64,000 nucleotides of DNA. Source: Bacteroidales bacterium (GTDB lineage Bacteria > Bacteroidota > Bacteroidia > Bacteroidales > FEN-979). Of this stretch, positions 9,095 through 18,436 are shown in pieces. A program made the position numbers and the translations under genes. The stretch spans positions 16,816 through 80,815 of the forward strand of contig JANXZO010000044.1 in assembly GCA_025355465.1 (NCBI GenBank), read 5' to 3'. The notes beneath the pieces were generated by a model. It saw only the letters and a list, made by a program, of their open reading frames with translations. It ran no database searches and was not told the DNA's origin. Each line of letters begins with the position of its first letter. The first letter of the stretch is position 1.

Positions 9095-11776
9095 TTAAAT
9101 ACCATTTTTTTCCCTGAACTGAAACAAAAGAATATGTTTTAGCGACCTTCTGAAATTAGACCGCTGCTTTGGGACATCACCAAAGACGGAATCGAGATAT
9201 TCAAGTTCCACTCCGTTCAGAATGATCTGCGTATTCTGCTTTAAAACACCTCTGAAAGCATCGAGTGCGGCAACATCTGCATCGGTCCATGATCGGTTTG
9301 CTCTTACGACGAGCAATGCAAGATCGAAGTTTTTTATCAGCTCAATCGGGTAGGTATTGTTGATGAGTGAAGGAATCTCGACGAAAACATAATCATAGCT
9401 GTCTATGTCGAGATGCTCATAACCTGACATCAGGTTCCCTACACTTTTCGTCTCAAAGAAGTTGTCCCTGATCTCAAACTGGATCTCGTCATCAGTTGGC
9501 GGAACGAGTTCTCCAACACTCAGATAGGAAGAACTTTGCGATTGATCTTTGGCATAATTGAGATATAAAACATTCTCACCAAATGACCTCAGTTTTCTGC
9601 ATAATTCCCGTGCAATGGTAGTCTTCCCTTCAGCATCTCTGGTACTAAAGAATAACAGTTGAACAGGTTTTTTCTGTTGTTCATCACCCATATGGAACAG
9701 CGCCAGTTTGATGTTCTGCGCCATTATTTCTACCAGTCGCGGAAGGATGAAGCCGATGTTGACGGCATAGATCTGCCTCACAATTTTGGGGTATACGCCT
9801 GCTACTTTAAGTTTGATAAACTGCTCAGCACGCTCGGCGGTTTTAATGGTCGTGTCGAAGTATTCCATCGCCAGGAGTATGGCAAGGATAAGAACAAAGC
9901 CAATGAGTGCAGCCATTAGTACCAACAGCATGAATTTTGAAGCCTGGGGTGTAAGTGGAAAATAGGGAGGGTCAACTACCTTAATATTTGTAGATAACTC
10001 ATCGTCCTGTTGTCGCAATTTGGCCATATTCAGGTCATGCAACAAAGTAAGAAATTCTTCTTCGGTAACAGCGATCAGCCGTTCAATCCTTTTTGTTTCG
10101 GCCCCCAGAGGAGCAAAGATTTCATAATAGCGAACAAACTGCTTTTTTCGGTCGGAGAGAACCCTCAATGCCGCTTTACACTCTTCAAATGCAATCACGT
10201 TGGCCAACCATGCGTTCAGCAGTTCTTTTGTTGGCAGCCCTTCAACGCTGTTGTTCACACGGTAAAGGTTGTCGATGTTGTACTTGATGTCTTTTTTAAT
10301 GGCTTCCGCCCGGGTTTTGAGGGCAGACAACTGCAGTACCGTGGCAGAGTCATTGCGCATGTCGATTTCAATGTTTGCAACCTGCATGGTAGTGGTGGCA
10401 AGTTCACCGCGCAACCTTATGATGGCACTTGTATTTACTGACAACTTAGCATGTTCTTCTAATTTTCTCTCCACCATTTTAATGGCGGCATCTGCAGAGG
10501 CGAAGGCAATCTGCCGGTTTTGATAAGCTACATCAAGTTCTTCCTTCTGGCCGGCAATGGCCTTGGTCTGTTCATAATAGTTGATGATGTTATTACGCTC
10601 ATTGAAATCGACCAGATCATTCTCGGCTTTTTGCAAACGGCGCATGGCATCTTCCAGTTGACGTTTAAAATAGGCGATTACAGCATCCGTCTGGTTTTGT
10701 TTCAGTAATTTGTAATTGCGGATAAAAACTTTCGTCAAAAAAATCAATGTATTCTGACAAATTCCGGGATCCGGGTTTGTATAATAAATGGTAAGAAGGT
10801 CACTGTTTTCATTTCGTATTGTTCCGGCATTGCTCAAGGCCTTAATACTATAGAACAGATCTTCGGAACTCCAGAGTTTATATATGAAGTTGTAGTCATT
10901 CTGACGTGCATAATTGAGCAATCTTTTAACCGCCCGCTCAAAAGCAGTTGTTGTATCAGTATATTCCCGCATCGACTGTGAAATCGATTCCGTATTAATG
11001 TTATAAAAATCAACTTTGTTGGCGGAGTCAATGCTGGCCTGAATATTCACAGCGGGTGAGGGTTCCGGGTTGATCGTCGGGTCGGCAAGTTCGGCAGATT
11101 GTTTACTTTTTGTCCCATTGCCGATGGCCAGCCTCTGTCCGACTGAAATGGAATTGGAGGCAAGTCCGTTGAATTCTTTTAACCGCTGCACTGTCATCCC
11201 CAATTGTTTCGAAATCGAGAAAACTGTTTCTCCACGCTTAACGATGTAGAAGCTTTTTTCACTTTTATTTTGCGATGGTTGCTCTACCGGTTGGTCGTAG
11301 GAGGTACGGGCATCCGGTTCCGTTTGGTAGGTTGTGTCGTTATAGGAGGTTTTTCGTGATGGTGGACGGTAATACCTTCTGTCGTTGCGTTTCTCTTTTC
11401 GTACGATGTCCATCACCTCTGCAGGCACTTTGGCCAGCAGATCCTCCCAGTTTTCTTTTGAAATATAGCGTGCATCGGGACGTTCAAGCATAAGGTGCTG
11501 CACAAGTAGTCTGACCGAGACTTCCTCAAGGGTCTGACGTGCCCTGATCAGGTTGATGAGATTATCAAATGCTGCGTTGTTGGCGGTAATGTCAATCCTG
11601 GCTTGTTGCTGAACTGAGTATCCGGACGTGATTCCGGTGTAGACCGTAGTTTCGGACCGGTAGTTCTTTTGCTTGTTCCTGGTCAGCAGAAAAACTGTTG
11701 CCGCCATGATTAGTGGAACCAAGATAAGCAATAGTATATGCCGTTGAAGAACTTTAAAAAAGTGAATAAGCTTCAT
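9095..11776 (-). CDS. Wzz-like chain-length protein with LysM insert and degenerate BY-kinase domain
   Basis: An 893-residue inner-membrane co-polymerase. A membrane segment spans about residues 13-31, followed by a Wzz domain, then a LysM module at about 175-220 (FYIVKRGETVFSISKQLGM, KEFNGLASNSISVGQRLAIG), a long coiled-coil periplasmic region and a second membrane segment near residue 630. The cytoplasmic C-terminus has a Walker A-like TRDAEGKTT at about 715 and a Walker A'-type VFVEIPS, resembling BY-kinase, but no tyrosine-rich tail, so autophosphorylation is doubtful. It probably sets polysaccharide length and links the export complex to peptidoglycan. It overlaps the outer-membrane gene at TAATG. 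Confidence 0.8.
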   Translation of the reverse strand: MKLIHFFKVLQRHILLLILVPLIMAATVFLLTRNKQKNYRSETTVYTGITSGYSVQQQARIDITANNAAFDNLINLIRARQTLEEVSVRLLVQHLMLERPDARYISKENWEDLLAKVPAEVMDIVRKEKRNDRRYYRPPSRKTSYNDTTYQTEPDARTSYDQPVEQPSQNKSEKSFYIVKRGETVFSISKQLGMTVQRLKEFNGLASNSISVGQRLAIGNGTKSKQSAELADPTINPEPSPAVNIQASIDSANKVDFYNINTESISQSMREYTDTTTAFERAVKRLLNYARQNDYNFIYKLWSSEDLFYSIKALSNAGTIRNENSDLLTIYYTNPDPGICQNTLIFLTKVFIRNYKLLKQNQTDAVIAYFKRQLEDAMRRLQKAENDLVDFNERNNIINYYEQTKAIAGQKEELDVAYQNRQIAFASADAAIKMVERKLEEHAKLSVNTSAIIRLRGELATTTMQVANIEIDMRNDSATVLQLSALKTRAEAIKKDIKYNIDNLYRVNNSVEGLPTKELLNAWLANVIAFEECKAALRVLSDRKKQFVRYYEIFAPLGAETKRIERLIAVTEEEFLTLLHDLNMAKLRQQDDELSTNIKVVDPPYFPLTPQASKFMLLVLMAALIGFVLILAILLAMEYFDTTIKTAERAEQFIKLKVAGVYPKIVRQIYAVNIGFILPRLVEIMAQNIKLALFHMGDEQQKKPVQLLFFSTRDAEGKTTIARELCRKLRSFGENVLYLNYAKDQSQSSSYLSVGELVPPTDDEIQFEIRDNFFETKSVGNLMSGYEHLDIDSYDYVFVEIPSLINNTYPIELIKNFDLALLVVRANRSWTDADVAALDAFRGVLKQNTQIILNGVELEYLDSVFGDVPKQRSNFRRSLKHILLFQFREKNGI

Positions 11777-12540
11777 TATTCAATTTTATTGATTACATTA
11801 AACCGAATACCTACGATTTCCTGGAGTATCATATACGCATTATAAAATTCGATGCGTGCCTGTTCAAAGTCGGTGACAGCCCTTCTGTTCATTTCGCTGA
11901 TGGTAGCCAATTCATAAAGGGTCATCTGCCCATTGAGAAATTCCTTTTCTCCCATATCCTTTTGCAACTGCATGGAAATCGTATTGTCGTTGGCTATTTT
12001 TAGTACTTTCTGTGTGATGATAAGCTGGTTGTACTGCAGGATTATCGATTTTCTCAATTCAAGTGCTTGATTGTCTTTTGCGGCCATTGCTTTTTCCATC
12101 TCTTTTTTGGCTGTTTTGATTCTATTCCCCCGATCCCAGAAGTAATCCATCGGTACCCGCATAGAGAGTCCGGCAACGGCATTGTTAACGTTTTGGTTTG
12201 TCAAAACTTTATTGACATCTCCGAGGTTGGTTTTATTTGTTGAAAGACCATCATAGATGTAGTTGCTAAAATTGGCATCAATATAAAAGTTTCTCATCCA
12301 CTCCCTTTTTTGGGTTGTGATCTTGTATTTGTAAATGGAGATGTTGGCATCTGCCTCTTTCAGTAAAGGAGAATGGATCATGGCAGAGTCGATGAGATCC
12401 TGCAAAGGTGGTATGCGTTGGGTTATATCATCCAGAAGCGGGTTGAATGAGGTGGACCCATCAGTATCCTGACCCATTGAAATAACAGGACCGGTTAGCG
12501 AGATCAGAAATAATAACCATATTAGGCCAAATACTTTCAT
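11776..12540 (-). CDS. Short TolC-family outer membrane protein
   Basis: A 254-residue secreted protein with an N-terminal signal peptide (hydrophobic core around residues 4-20) followed by helical text (LQDLIDSAMIHSPLLKEADANI; LRKSIILQYNQLIITQKVLKIA; EKEFLNGQMTLYELATISEMNRR) characteristic of TolC/OEP repeats. It is about half the length of classical TolC (around 450 residues), so it carries one OEP repeat. Being translationally coupled to the Wzz-like gene suggests it contributes to a trans-envelope polysaccharide exporter, but a classical Wza-type OPX protein is not seen in the window. Confidence 0.7.
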   Translation of the reverse strand: MKVFGLIWLLFLISLTGPVISMGQDTDGSTSFNPLLDDITQRIPPLQDLIDSAMIHSPLLKEADANISIYKYKITTQKREWMRNFYIDANFSNYIYDGLSTNKTNLGDVNKVLTNQNVNNAVAGLSMRVPMDYFWDRGNRIKTAKKEMEKAMAAKDNQALELRKSIILQYNQLIITQKVLKIANDNTISMQLQKDMGEKEFLNGQMTLYELATISEMNRRAVTDFEQARIEFYNAYMILQEIVGIRFNVINKIE

Positions 12541-12571
12541 CGTTTAAAAATAGTTACAAAAATGACTCTTT

Positions 12572-13804
12572 TCATACGTTTTCTTTTGCCACTATGGCGC
12601 TAAAAGTTCTGAAGATGATTTTCAGATCGCCGATAAAGGAATGATGTTCAGCGTAATAGTTGTCCAAGGCAAACCGTTCTTCTTCAGACATAATGGCGTT
12701 TCTTCCCCGTTTTTCAACCTGCCACAAACCGGTCAGTCCGGCCGGCGCACGGAAACGCCGGCTCCATCGTTTCTTTGTGAGGGCTTCAGCTTCATTCAAC
12801 GGCAAGGGGCGGTTACCAACGATCGACATATCACCTTTGAGGATGTTGAATAATTGGGGCAGTTCGTCGATGCTTGTTCTCCTGATAAACTTGCCAACTT
12901 TGGTGATACGCGGATCATCAACCACCTTAAGAAATGCCCTTTTTGCATTCCGGCGTTTGTTGGCAAGGTGTTCGCAGATTTCCTGACCGTCTACATACAC
13001 GATGGGTGAGCATTTTTGACCCGGGGGCAAAGCTCCGCATTCGGCGCACTCATCTTCGATGGGTTCATTAATGTACTGGTTCAGATGCGCAACATCCTTA
13101 ATGCGTTTATCTGCATCTGGACACATCGAACGGAATTTATAAAAATCAAATATTTTATAATTTGAGCCAACCCGTTTCGAGATGTAATAGACTTTGCCAC
13201 GAGTTTCGAGCAAGATGGCAATAACGGTCAGCAACATGACCGGTGATAATAAAATCAGGGCAAAGATGGCTAACGTAATGTCAAAAAGTCTTTTGCCAGC
13301 AGGTATTCTGTAAGGAGTCATATCCTCATCCTGGTGTGCGTGCGGCTTCGGAACGTAGTTGGTTTTGAACTTTGTCAGGAATTGGAGCCTGCTGTATATG
13401 TTATCAATGTTTATGGAATTCTGATAGAAGTCATCTACCCCCATGCCATAGGCTTCTTCCTTGGCATCGATCAGTATTTGACGGGAGAGTATGATATAGG
13501 GGGTTTTCGGATGAATGTTATGTAATTTCAGCTTCCTGTGAAAAACGAGTGCATTGATCCCGGGAATGATGAATTCACTTACAATCCCATCAAGTTGGTG
13601 CACCTCATTGTAGACGAAGTCAAACCGTGTATCCTGGTCCAGGTCAAATAACCGGAAAGAATTGCCGGTAAGCCAGTAGATCGCTTCAAGCCCGTTTGAT
13701 ACAACAGTTACTTCGAATAACCCGTGTTGTCTGAAAAGTGCAATGAGACTTTCGTCGTTGCCAATGTAAAGAATTTTCAGACATTCGGGAGAAGGGTCGG
13801 TCAT
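12572..13804 (-). CDS. Initiating sugar transferase fused to degenerate receiver domain
   Basis: A 410-residue protein. Residues 1-125 look like a response-regulator receiver domain (LKILYIGNDES; GIVSEFIIPGINALVF) in which the phospho-accepting Asp is replaced by Glu77 and the conserved Lys is absent. From about 170 comes a PF02397 phosphoglycosyltransferase: KRLFDITLAIFALILLSPVML membrane re-entrant helix, KRVGSNYKIFDFYKFRSM, RRTSIDELPQLFNILKGDMSIVGNRP and GLTGLWQV. A cysteine-bearing insert (CAEC, then two more Cys, the last CEH) sits before the active-site strand. It should load the first sugar phosphate onto undecaprenyl phosphate. It is 7 bp downstream of a true response regulator. Confidence 0.85.
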   Translation of the reverse strand: MTDPSPECLKILYIGNDESLIALFRQHGLFEVTVVSNGLEAIYWLTGNSFRLFDLDQDTRFDFVYNEVHQLDGIVSEFIIPGINALVFHRKLKLHNIHPKTPYIILSRQILIDAKEEAYGMGVDDFYQNSINIDNIYSRLQFLTKFKTNYVPKPHAHQDEDMTPYRIPAGKRLFDITLAIFALILLSPVMLLTVIAILLETRGKVYYISKRVGSNYKIFDFYKFRSMCPDADKRIKDVAHLNQYINEPIEDECAECGALPPGQKCSPIVYVDGQEICEHLANKRRNAKRAFLKVVDDPRITKVGKFIRRTSIDELPQLFNILKGDMSIVGNRPLPLNEAEALTKKRWSRRFRAPAGLTGLWQVEKRGRNAIMSEEERFALDNYYAEHHSFIGDLKIIFRTFSAIVAKENV

Positions 13805-13810
13805 AAATGC

Positions 13811-14209
13811 CTAATTTCCGGTACGTTGTTTGTAAAGTTCTTTCGATTCTGTTCTTCGTTTGATCCGGACAATGAGTTCTTTGGGATTAAATGGTTTCAG
13901 TAGATAGTCGTCAGCCCCCATCTCGAAACATTTGATTTTATCTGCACTTTCTTCTTTCCCGGAAAGCATGATCAACGGAATATCCTCGAAAAATCCACTT
14001 TCCCTGATTCTCCTGATAAATTCGAACCCGTTCATCACAGGCATTTCAACATCACAGATAATTACATCCGGGAGATTGCCTGACTGAAGATAAAACAGCG
14101 CATCCATGCCGTTACTCATCGTCGTAACTTCAAAGTCTTTATTGAAGGTATTTTCGATGATAAAACGGATACTCTTTTCATCGTCAATGGCGAGTATCTT
14201 TTTTTTCAT
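13811..14209 (-). CDS. Single-domain response regulator
   Basis: A 132-residue receiver domain with no output domain. Acidic pocket DDE at residues 8-10, phospho-acceptor Asp in VIICDVEMPVMNG near residue 52, the Ser in MLSGKEE and the Lys in DYLLKPFNP are all present, so it should be phosphorylatable. No histidine kinase is in the window. As first gene of the exopolysaccharide run and next to a sugar transferase with a degenerate receiver, it may control polysaccharide initiation through protein-protein contact. A TATATTTG -7 element lies 20 nt upstream. Confidence 0.85.
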   Translation of the reverse strand: MKKKILAIDDEKSIRFIIENTFNKDFEVTTMSNGMDALFYLQSGNLPDVIICDVEMPVMNGFEFIRRIRESGFFEDIPLIMLSGKEESADKIKCFEMGADDYLLKPFNPKELIVRIKRRTESKELYKQRTGN

Positions 14210-14229
14210 GAAATACTTATATTGGTAAG

Positions 14230-14237
14230 CAAATATA
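14230..14237 (-). promoter_or_regulatory. Candidate -7 element (TATATTTG) of the exopolysaccharide operon
   Basis: TATATTTG on the minus strand, 20 nt before the response regulator ATG, in an AT-rich 112-bp gap after uvrB. It fits the Bacteroidota TAnnTTTG consensus and is the likely main promoter for the run of genes from 14209 to the window start. Confidence 0.6.
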
Positions 14238-14321
14238 TTCTATTTCTAAACTGTTAATGTAAATAGATATTAACAAAAAAAGAAAGTTATTGACTAAAAA
14301 ACCTTGTCTGTGGCTGGTTTC

Positions 14322-16343
14322 CTATTTTGAATCGAGTAATTTCCGGAGTGCCGAAAGTTCATCCCGCAGACGAGCTGCTTCCAGAAAATCTAGTGCCTTC
14401 ACCGCCTCTTCCATATTTCTTCTCGTTTTGGTGATTAGTTTTTGAAGGTCCTCCTGGGAAAGATATTGAACAACAGGGTCTGCAGCAATGTCGGCATATT
14501 CTTTCTCTACATAGGCTGCCGGGGCTTTCCGGTTCCCGTCTACAGCAGTAGTCTGCCTCATTATGTCACGGGTGCTTTTGACGATCTGTGCCGGCACTAT
14601 GTTATTGACGATGTTATAAGCCATCTGTTTTTCCCTGCGGCGATTGGTTTCGTCCATCATGCGGCGCATGGATTCTGTGATTTTATCAGCATACATAAGT
14701 ACCCTGCTGTTGATATTCCTGGCTGCTCTGCCTGCAGTCTGTGTCAGTGAGCGTTCCGATCTCAGAAATCCTTCTTTATCTGCATCCAGAATCGCCACCA
14801 GCGAAACTTCAGGCAGATCAAGTCCTTCGCGGAGCAGGTTTACACCCACAAGAACATCGAACGTGCCAAGTCTGAGTTCGCGCATGATTTCAACACGTTC
14901 AAGCGTTTCTACGTCGGAGTGAATATAACGGCACCGGATTTCCATCCGCGTAAAATATTTGGAGAGCTCTTCGGCCATCCGTTTTGTGAGTGTGGTAACG
15001 AGTACTCTTTCATTTTTGATGATCCGTTTGTTGATCTCATCCAGAAGGTCATCAATCTGGTTAAGACTGGGTCGGACTTCGACCTGAGGATCAAGCAGTC
15101 CCGTAGGACGAATGACCTGTTCAACAACAACTCCTTCGCACTGTTGCAACTCGAAATCTGCGGGTGTTGCACTTACATAAATCACCTGGGATATTTTGGC
15201 GGCGAATTCATCGAATTTAAGCGGTCGGTTATCCAATGCCGACGGCAAACGGAAGCCATATTCAACAAGGGTTTGTTTACGCGACCTGTCTCCCCCAAAC
15301 ATGGCCCTGATCTGTGGCACCGATACATGACTTTCGTCTATGACCATGAGGAAATCATCCGGGAAATAATCCATCAGACAGAAAGGGCGGGAGCCGGGAG
15401 CGCGACCGTCAAAATAACGCGAGTAGTTCTCAATACCGGAACAGTAGCCGAGTTCACGCATCATCTCAATGTCATAACTTACGCGATCTTCCAGCCGTTT
15501 TGCCTCAAGGTCCTTACCGTTCTCCCTGAAATAGGCGCACTGTTTGATCATGTCATCCTGGATATCTACGAGTGCTTCTCTCATCTTATCCGGCGACGTC
15601 ACAAAAATATTCGCGGGGTAAAGTGTCAGCTGGTCCATATCAACAATTCTTCTGCCGGACAAAGGGTCGAAGGATTCAATTATTTCTACTTCGTCCCCGA
15701 TGAAAATTATTCGGATGGCAGTATCCAGGTATGCTGGAAATACATCAACAGAATCTCCTTTTACCCGAAATTTTCCACGGGTGAACTCGCCTTCTGTTCT
15801 TGAGTAAAGACTGTTTACCAGCGCATGAAGAAATTTCTTACGGTTTACCTTCTCATGCAGGCTTAGCCGGATCACACTTTCGCCAAAATCGTCCGGATTG
15901 CCAATGCCGTAAATACAAGAAACAGAGGCTACGACAATGATATCCCTTCGTCCGGATAGCAACGAAGAAGATGCGCTTAACCGGAGCTTTTCTATCTCAT
16001 CGTTGATCGAAAGGTCCTTCTCGATATAGGTGTTTGTAACCGGTATATAAGCCTCAGGCTGGTAATAGTCATAATAGGAAACAAAGAATTCAACCGCGTT
16101 CTCTGGAAAAAACTGTTTGAATTCACCATACAGCTGGGCAGCCAGGGTTTTATTGTGACTGAGAACGAGGGTGGGACGTTGAAGTTCCTGGACGACATTC
16201 GCAATAGTGTATGTTTTTCCCGATCCTGTTACCCCCAGCAAAACCTGTGCGGGATCTCCGCGCCGGATCCCTTCAACAAGCTGACGAATTGCCTCAGGCT
16301 GGTCGCCCGTAGGCATGAACTCGGATGTTAATTGAAAATTCAT
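14322..16343 (-). CDS. uvrB: UvrABC excinuclease subunit B
   Basis: A 673-residue protein of normal UvrB length. Residues 1-50 hold the FMPTGDQPEAI Q-like motif and Walker A VTGSGKTYT; the beta-hairpin region SYYDYYQPEAYIP follows; then MVIDESHVSVPQ (DEAD-like box), QTAGRAARN (motif VI), and a C-terminal UVR domain (LQKLITKTRRNMEEAVKALDFLEAARLRDE) that contacts UvrC. It is the damage-verification helicase of nucleotide excision repair. It is last in a minus-strand run with mutL, two rhomboids and an EEP protein; 8 bp separate it from the gene upstream. Confidence 0.98.
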   Translation of the reverse strand: MNFQLTSEFMPTGDQPEAIRQLVEGIRRGDPAQVLLGVTGSGKTYTIANVVQELQRPTLVLSHNKTLAAQLYGEFKQFFPENAVEFFVSYYDYYQPEAYIPVTNTYIEKDLSINDEIEKLRLSASSSLLSGRRDIIVVASVSCIYGIGNPDDFGESVIRLSLHEKVNRKKFLHALVNSLYSRTEGEFTRGKFRVKGDSVDVFPAYLDTAIRIIFIGDEVEIIESFDPLSGRRIVDMDQLTLYPANIFVTSPDKMREALVDIQDDMIKQCAYFRENGKDLEAKRLEDRVSYDIEMMRELGYCSGIENYSRYFDGRAPGSRPFCLMDYFPDDFLMVIDESHVSVPQIRAMFGGDRSRKQTLVEYGFRLPSALDNRPLKFDEFAAKISQVIYVSATPADFELQQCEGVVVEQVIRPTGLLDPQVEVRPSLNQIDDLLDEINKRIIKNERVLVTTLTKRMAEELSKYFTRMEIRCRYIHSDVETLERVEIMRELRLGTFDVLVGVNLLREGLDLPEVSLVAILDADKEGFLRSERSLTQTAGRAARNINSRVLMYADKITESMRRMMDETNRRREKQMAYNIVNNIVPAQIVKSTRDIMRQTTAVDGNRKAPAAYVEKEYADIAADPVVQYLSQEDLQKLITKTRRNMEEAVKALDFLEAARLRDELSALRKLLDSK

Positions 16344-16351
16344 GGCCCGGG

Positions 16352-17467
16352 CTATTTTGAGATGGTAAGTGTAGCGGAAATGGGGTAATGATCTGAGAGG
16401 TCGACTTCCATCTTTTTATAGACAATTGCTTTGAACGCCTCAGAATGGAGAATGTAATCAATCCTGAATGCGGGAAATTTACCGGCATATGTGCTGCCGA
16501 ACAGGCCTTCACCAGCTTCGATGTAAGAGTCCGAGAGAACGCGTGAAAGCTGATGATAGGTATACGATGAAGGAGAGTCGTTAAAATCGCCTGCAAGAAT
16601 GACCGGATAAGGGGCGCCGGCAATATCCCTGATCAGACTTTCCACCTGGGTTGATCTGAAAATAAAGGCCTTCCGGAGCTTCCACATCATCTTTTTTGAA
16701 CCTACATCAAGGGGTGTAGTTTCCTTCCCAGGTTCAGTAAGATGTGAGTAGAAGGAGTAATCATCATCTCCGAAGCGGATGGATTCAAGGTGGAGATTGT
16801 AAATTCTGATGGTATCTCCATGAATCAGGACATCGGTGAAAATTGCAAAGAGGCTCTTGTCTGGTAATTTATAGGTTCCTGTTCTGACAATCGGGTACCT
16901 TGAAAAAGTTGCAATCGCATTGATTTTTTGCTTGTTAAAAAACTCCTGGTAGTTCTTGAAAAAAAAATGCTGAAGTTTGATCGCTTTGGTAAACTTTTCG
17001 AGGGTTTTATTGAAATCTTCTCCAATTGCATAAAACTCCTGAATACAGATTATATCTGCATTATCGGCTGCAAGAAATTCGGTGACCTTACTGCGGGTTT
17101 CGCTGATTTTATCGCCCCGCTGGCTGCCATACAGGCTATGTACGTTGAAACTGACCACTTTAATTTTTTCACCGTTTTGCTCTTTGGGTGTGGAAAGCCG
17201 GAAAGGATAAACGGTTTTCAGGTTATTCCACCCGGCAAGCAAAGCAAAAAGTGAGATGAAAACATATCTTTTCCAGGTAACGAGCCATACTAAAACAAAG
17301 AACAGGTTAAGGATCAGAAACACCGGATAAGCCAACCCAAAAAATGCAAGGACCCAGAATTTTCCCGGACTCAAATATCCGGCAGCATAGGAGAGAAGAA
17401 GACATACCGCCAGAAGGATGTTTAAAGAAACCGACAGGATGACCAGCAGCGATTTTCTTCGTTTCAT
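16352..17467 (-). CDS. Membrane-anchored endonuclease/exonuclease/phosphatase family protein
   Basis: A 371-residue protein with about three N-terminal membrane segments (residues 8-100) followed by an EEP domain facing out of the cytoplasm. EEP landmarks are VVSFNVHSLYG, DIICIQEFY (metal-binding Glu), RIYNLHLES, LAGDFNDSP (catalytic Asp-Asn) and DLSDHYPISATL (catalytic Asp-His), all intact. The family includes nucleases, phosphodiesterases and sphingomyelinase-like enzymes, so the substrate cannot be assigned; the membrane anchor favours a phosphoester at the envelope. It lies between rhomboid and uvrB genes. Confidence 0.85.
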   Translation of the reverse strand: MKRRKSLLVILSVSLNILLAVCLLLSYAAGYLSPGKFWVLAFFGLAYPVFLILNLFFVLVWLVTWKRYVFISLFALLAGWNNLKTVYPFRLSTPKEQNGEKIKVVSFNVHSLYGSQRGDKISETRSKVTEFLAADNADIICIQEFYAIGEDFNKTLEKFTKAIKLQHFFFKNYQEFFNKQKINAIATFSRYPIVRTGTYKLPDKSLFAIFTDVLIHGDTIRIYNLHLESIRFGDDDYSFYSHLTEPGKETTPLDVGSKKMMWKLRKAFIFRSTQVESLIRDIAGAPYPVILAGDFNDSPSSYTYHQLSRVLSDSYIEAGEGLFGSTYAGKFPAFRIDYILHSEAFKAIVYKKMEVDLSDHYPISATLTISK

Positions 17468-17485
17468 ATTGCAGGTCAGAATTTG

Positions 17486-18433
17486 TTATCGTTTATTGGA
17501 ACTCCGGAACAAAAATTCCTTCTCGGCCTTGGTTAGACTATCATAACCTCCTTTTGAGATCTTTTCCAATATTTCGTCAGTTTTTCTTTGCATTTCAACC
17601 TTCCGAAAATTGTAATCTTCGTCAGAAACGGGACGTTGGTATCTGCCTCCTGATGATTGAGCCGGAGATTTTCTGCGCATACGTTGAAAAAAATCTCCTG
17701 CAAACCTGAAAATGGAAGGGCCACTGTTTCTATTTCCTTGTGCTGCCGGGCTGTTTCGAATAACCTGCGCAAAAAGGAATCCGAAAATTGCACCGCCGAT
17801 ATGGGCAAGGTGCCCTCCGGCGTTCCCGGAAGGGATCATGAAGAAATCAAAGACAAATAAGAGTATCGCCATGTATAAAATCCTCACATTCCCGAAAAAG
17901 AGCAGTCTGACCGTGTATTGAGGAACGTAAAATGAGATTGTGGTAACGATTGCCATAACTGCAGCAGAAGCCCCAATGGCGAAGGAAATTGGCACCATTG
18001 CCTGAAAGCGCGGAAAAAAATTGAAGGCAAGAACGTAAACAAGTCCTCCGGAAATACCCCCAAGGAGGTACACCGTTAAAAGTTTCCTGTTGTTAAGATA
18101 TTCGAGAAAAATTTTACCAAACCAGTATAACCAGAGCATATTAAACAGTACATGCCAGATTTCAACATGCAGAAACATATACGTGATCACGGTCCAGGGG
18201 CGTTCGATCAATGCGGGGAGGCTGGCCGGAATGGCAAAATTTTGCATCACCCATGCTTCGGCCAGTCCAGATTCGGGTCCGCCGGCAAGGTAAACAACTA
18301 CCTTAATAACCTGCACGAGTGCCCACACCGTTGCATTTATCAGGATAAGAACGGAGAGGGCAGACCCGCTTCTGAAGAAGCGCTTCAACTCCTCCATTGG
18401 GTTCGGTGGCTGGTTGTAGTTATAATTCATCAT
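17486..18433 (-). CDS. Rhomboid family intramembrane serine protease with C-terminal tail
   Basis: A 315-residue rhomboid with six membrane helices (about 25-215). Active-site Ser lies in IGASAAVMAI, replacing the usual GASGA with GASAA but keeping the Ser, and the catalytic His is in GHLAHIGGAIFGF. The WHVLFNMLWLYWFG segment is the L1/TM2 rhomboid signature. A cytoplasmic tail (about 225-315) ends in a small helical domain (EILEKISKGGYDSLTKAEKEFLF) seen in Bacteroidota rhomboids. It sits 3 bp after a second rhomboid gene; such tandem pairs are common in this phylum. Confidence 0.9.
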   Translation of the reverse strand: MMNYNYNQPPNPMEELKRFFRSGSALSVLILINATVWALVQVIKVVVYLAGGPESGLAEAWVMQNFAIPASLPALIERPWTVITYMFLHVEIWHVLFNMLWLYWFGKIFLEYLNNRKLLTVYLLGGISGGLVYVLAFNFFPRFQAMVPISFAIGASAAVMAIVTTISFYVPQYTVRLLFFGNVRILYMAILLFVFDFFMIPSGNAGGHLAHIGGAIFGFLFAQVIRNSPAAQGNRNSGPSIFRFAGDFFQRMRRKSPAQSSGGRYQRPVSDEDYNFRKVEMQRKTDEILEKISKGGYDSLTKAEKEFLFRSSNKR

Positions 18434-18436
18434 TTC

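Noticed and set aside
14278..14321. Possible terminator after uvrB
   Set aside because: AAACC/GGTTT stem of 5 bp with a 12-nt loop followed by T residues is too weak to call.
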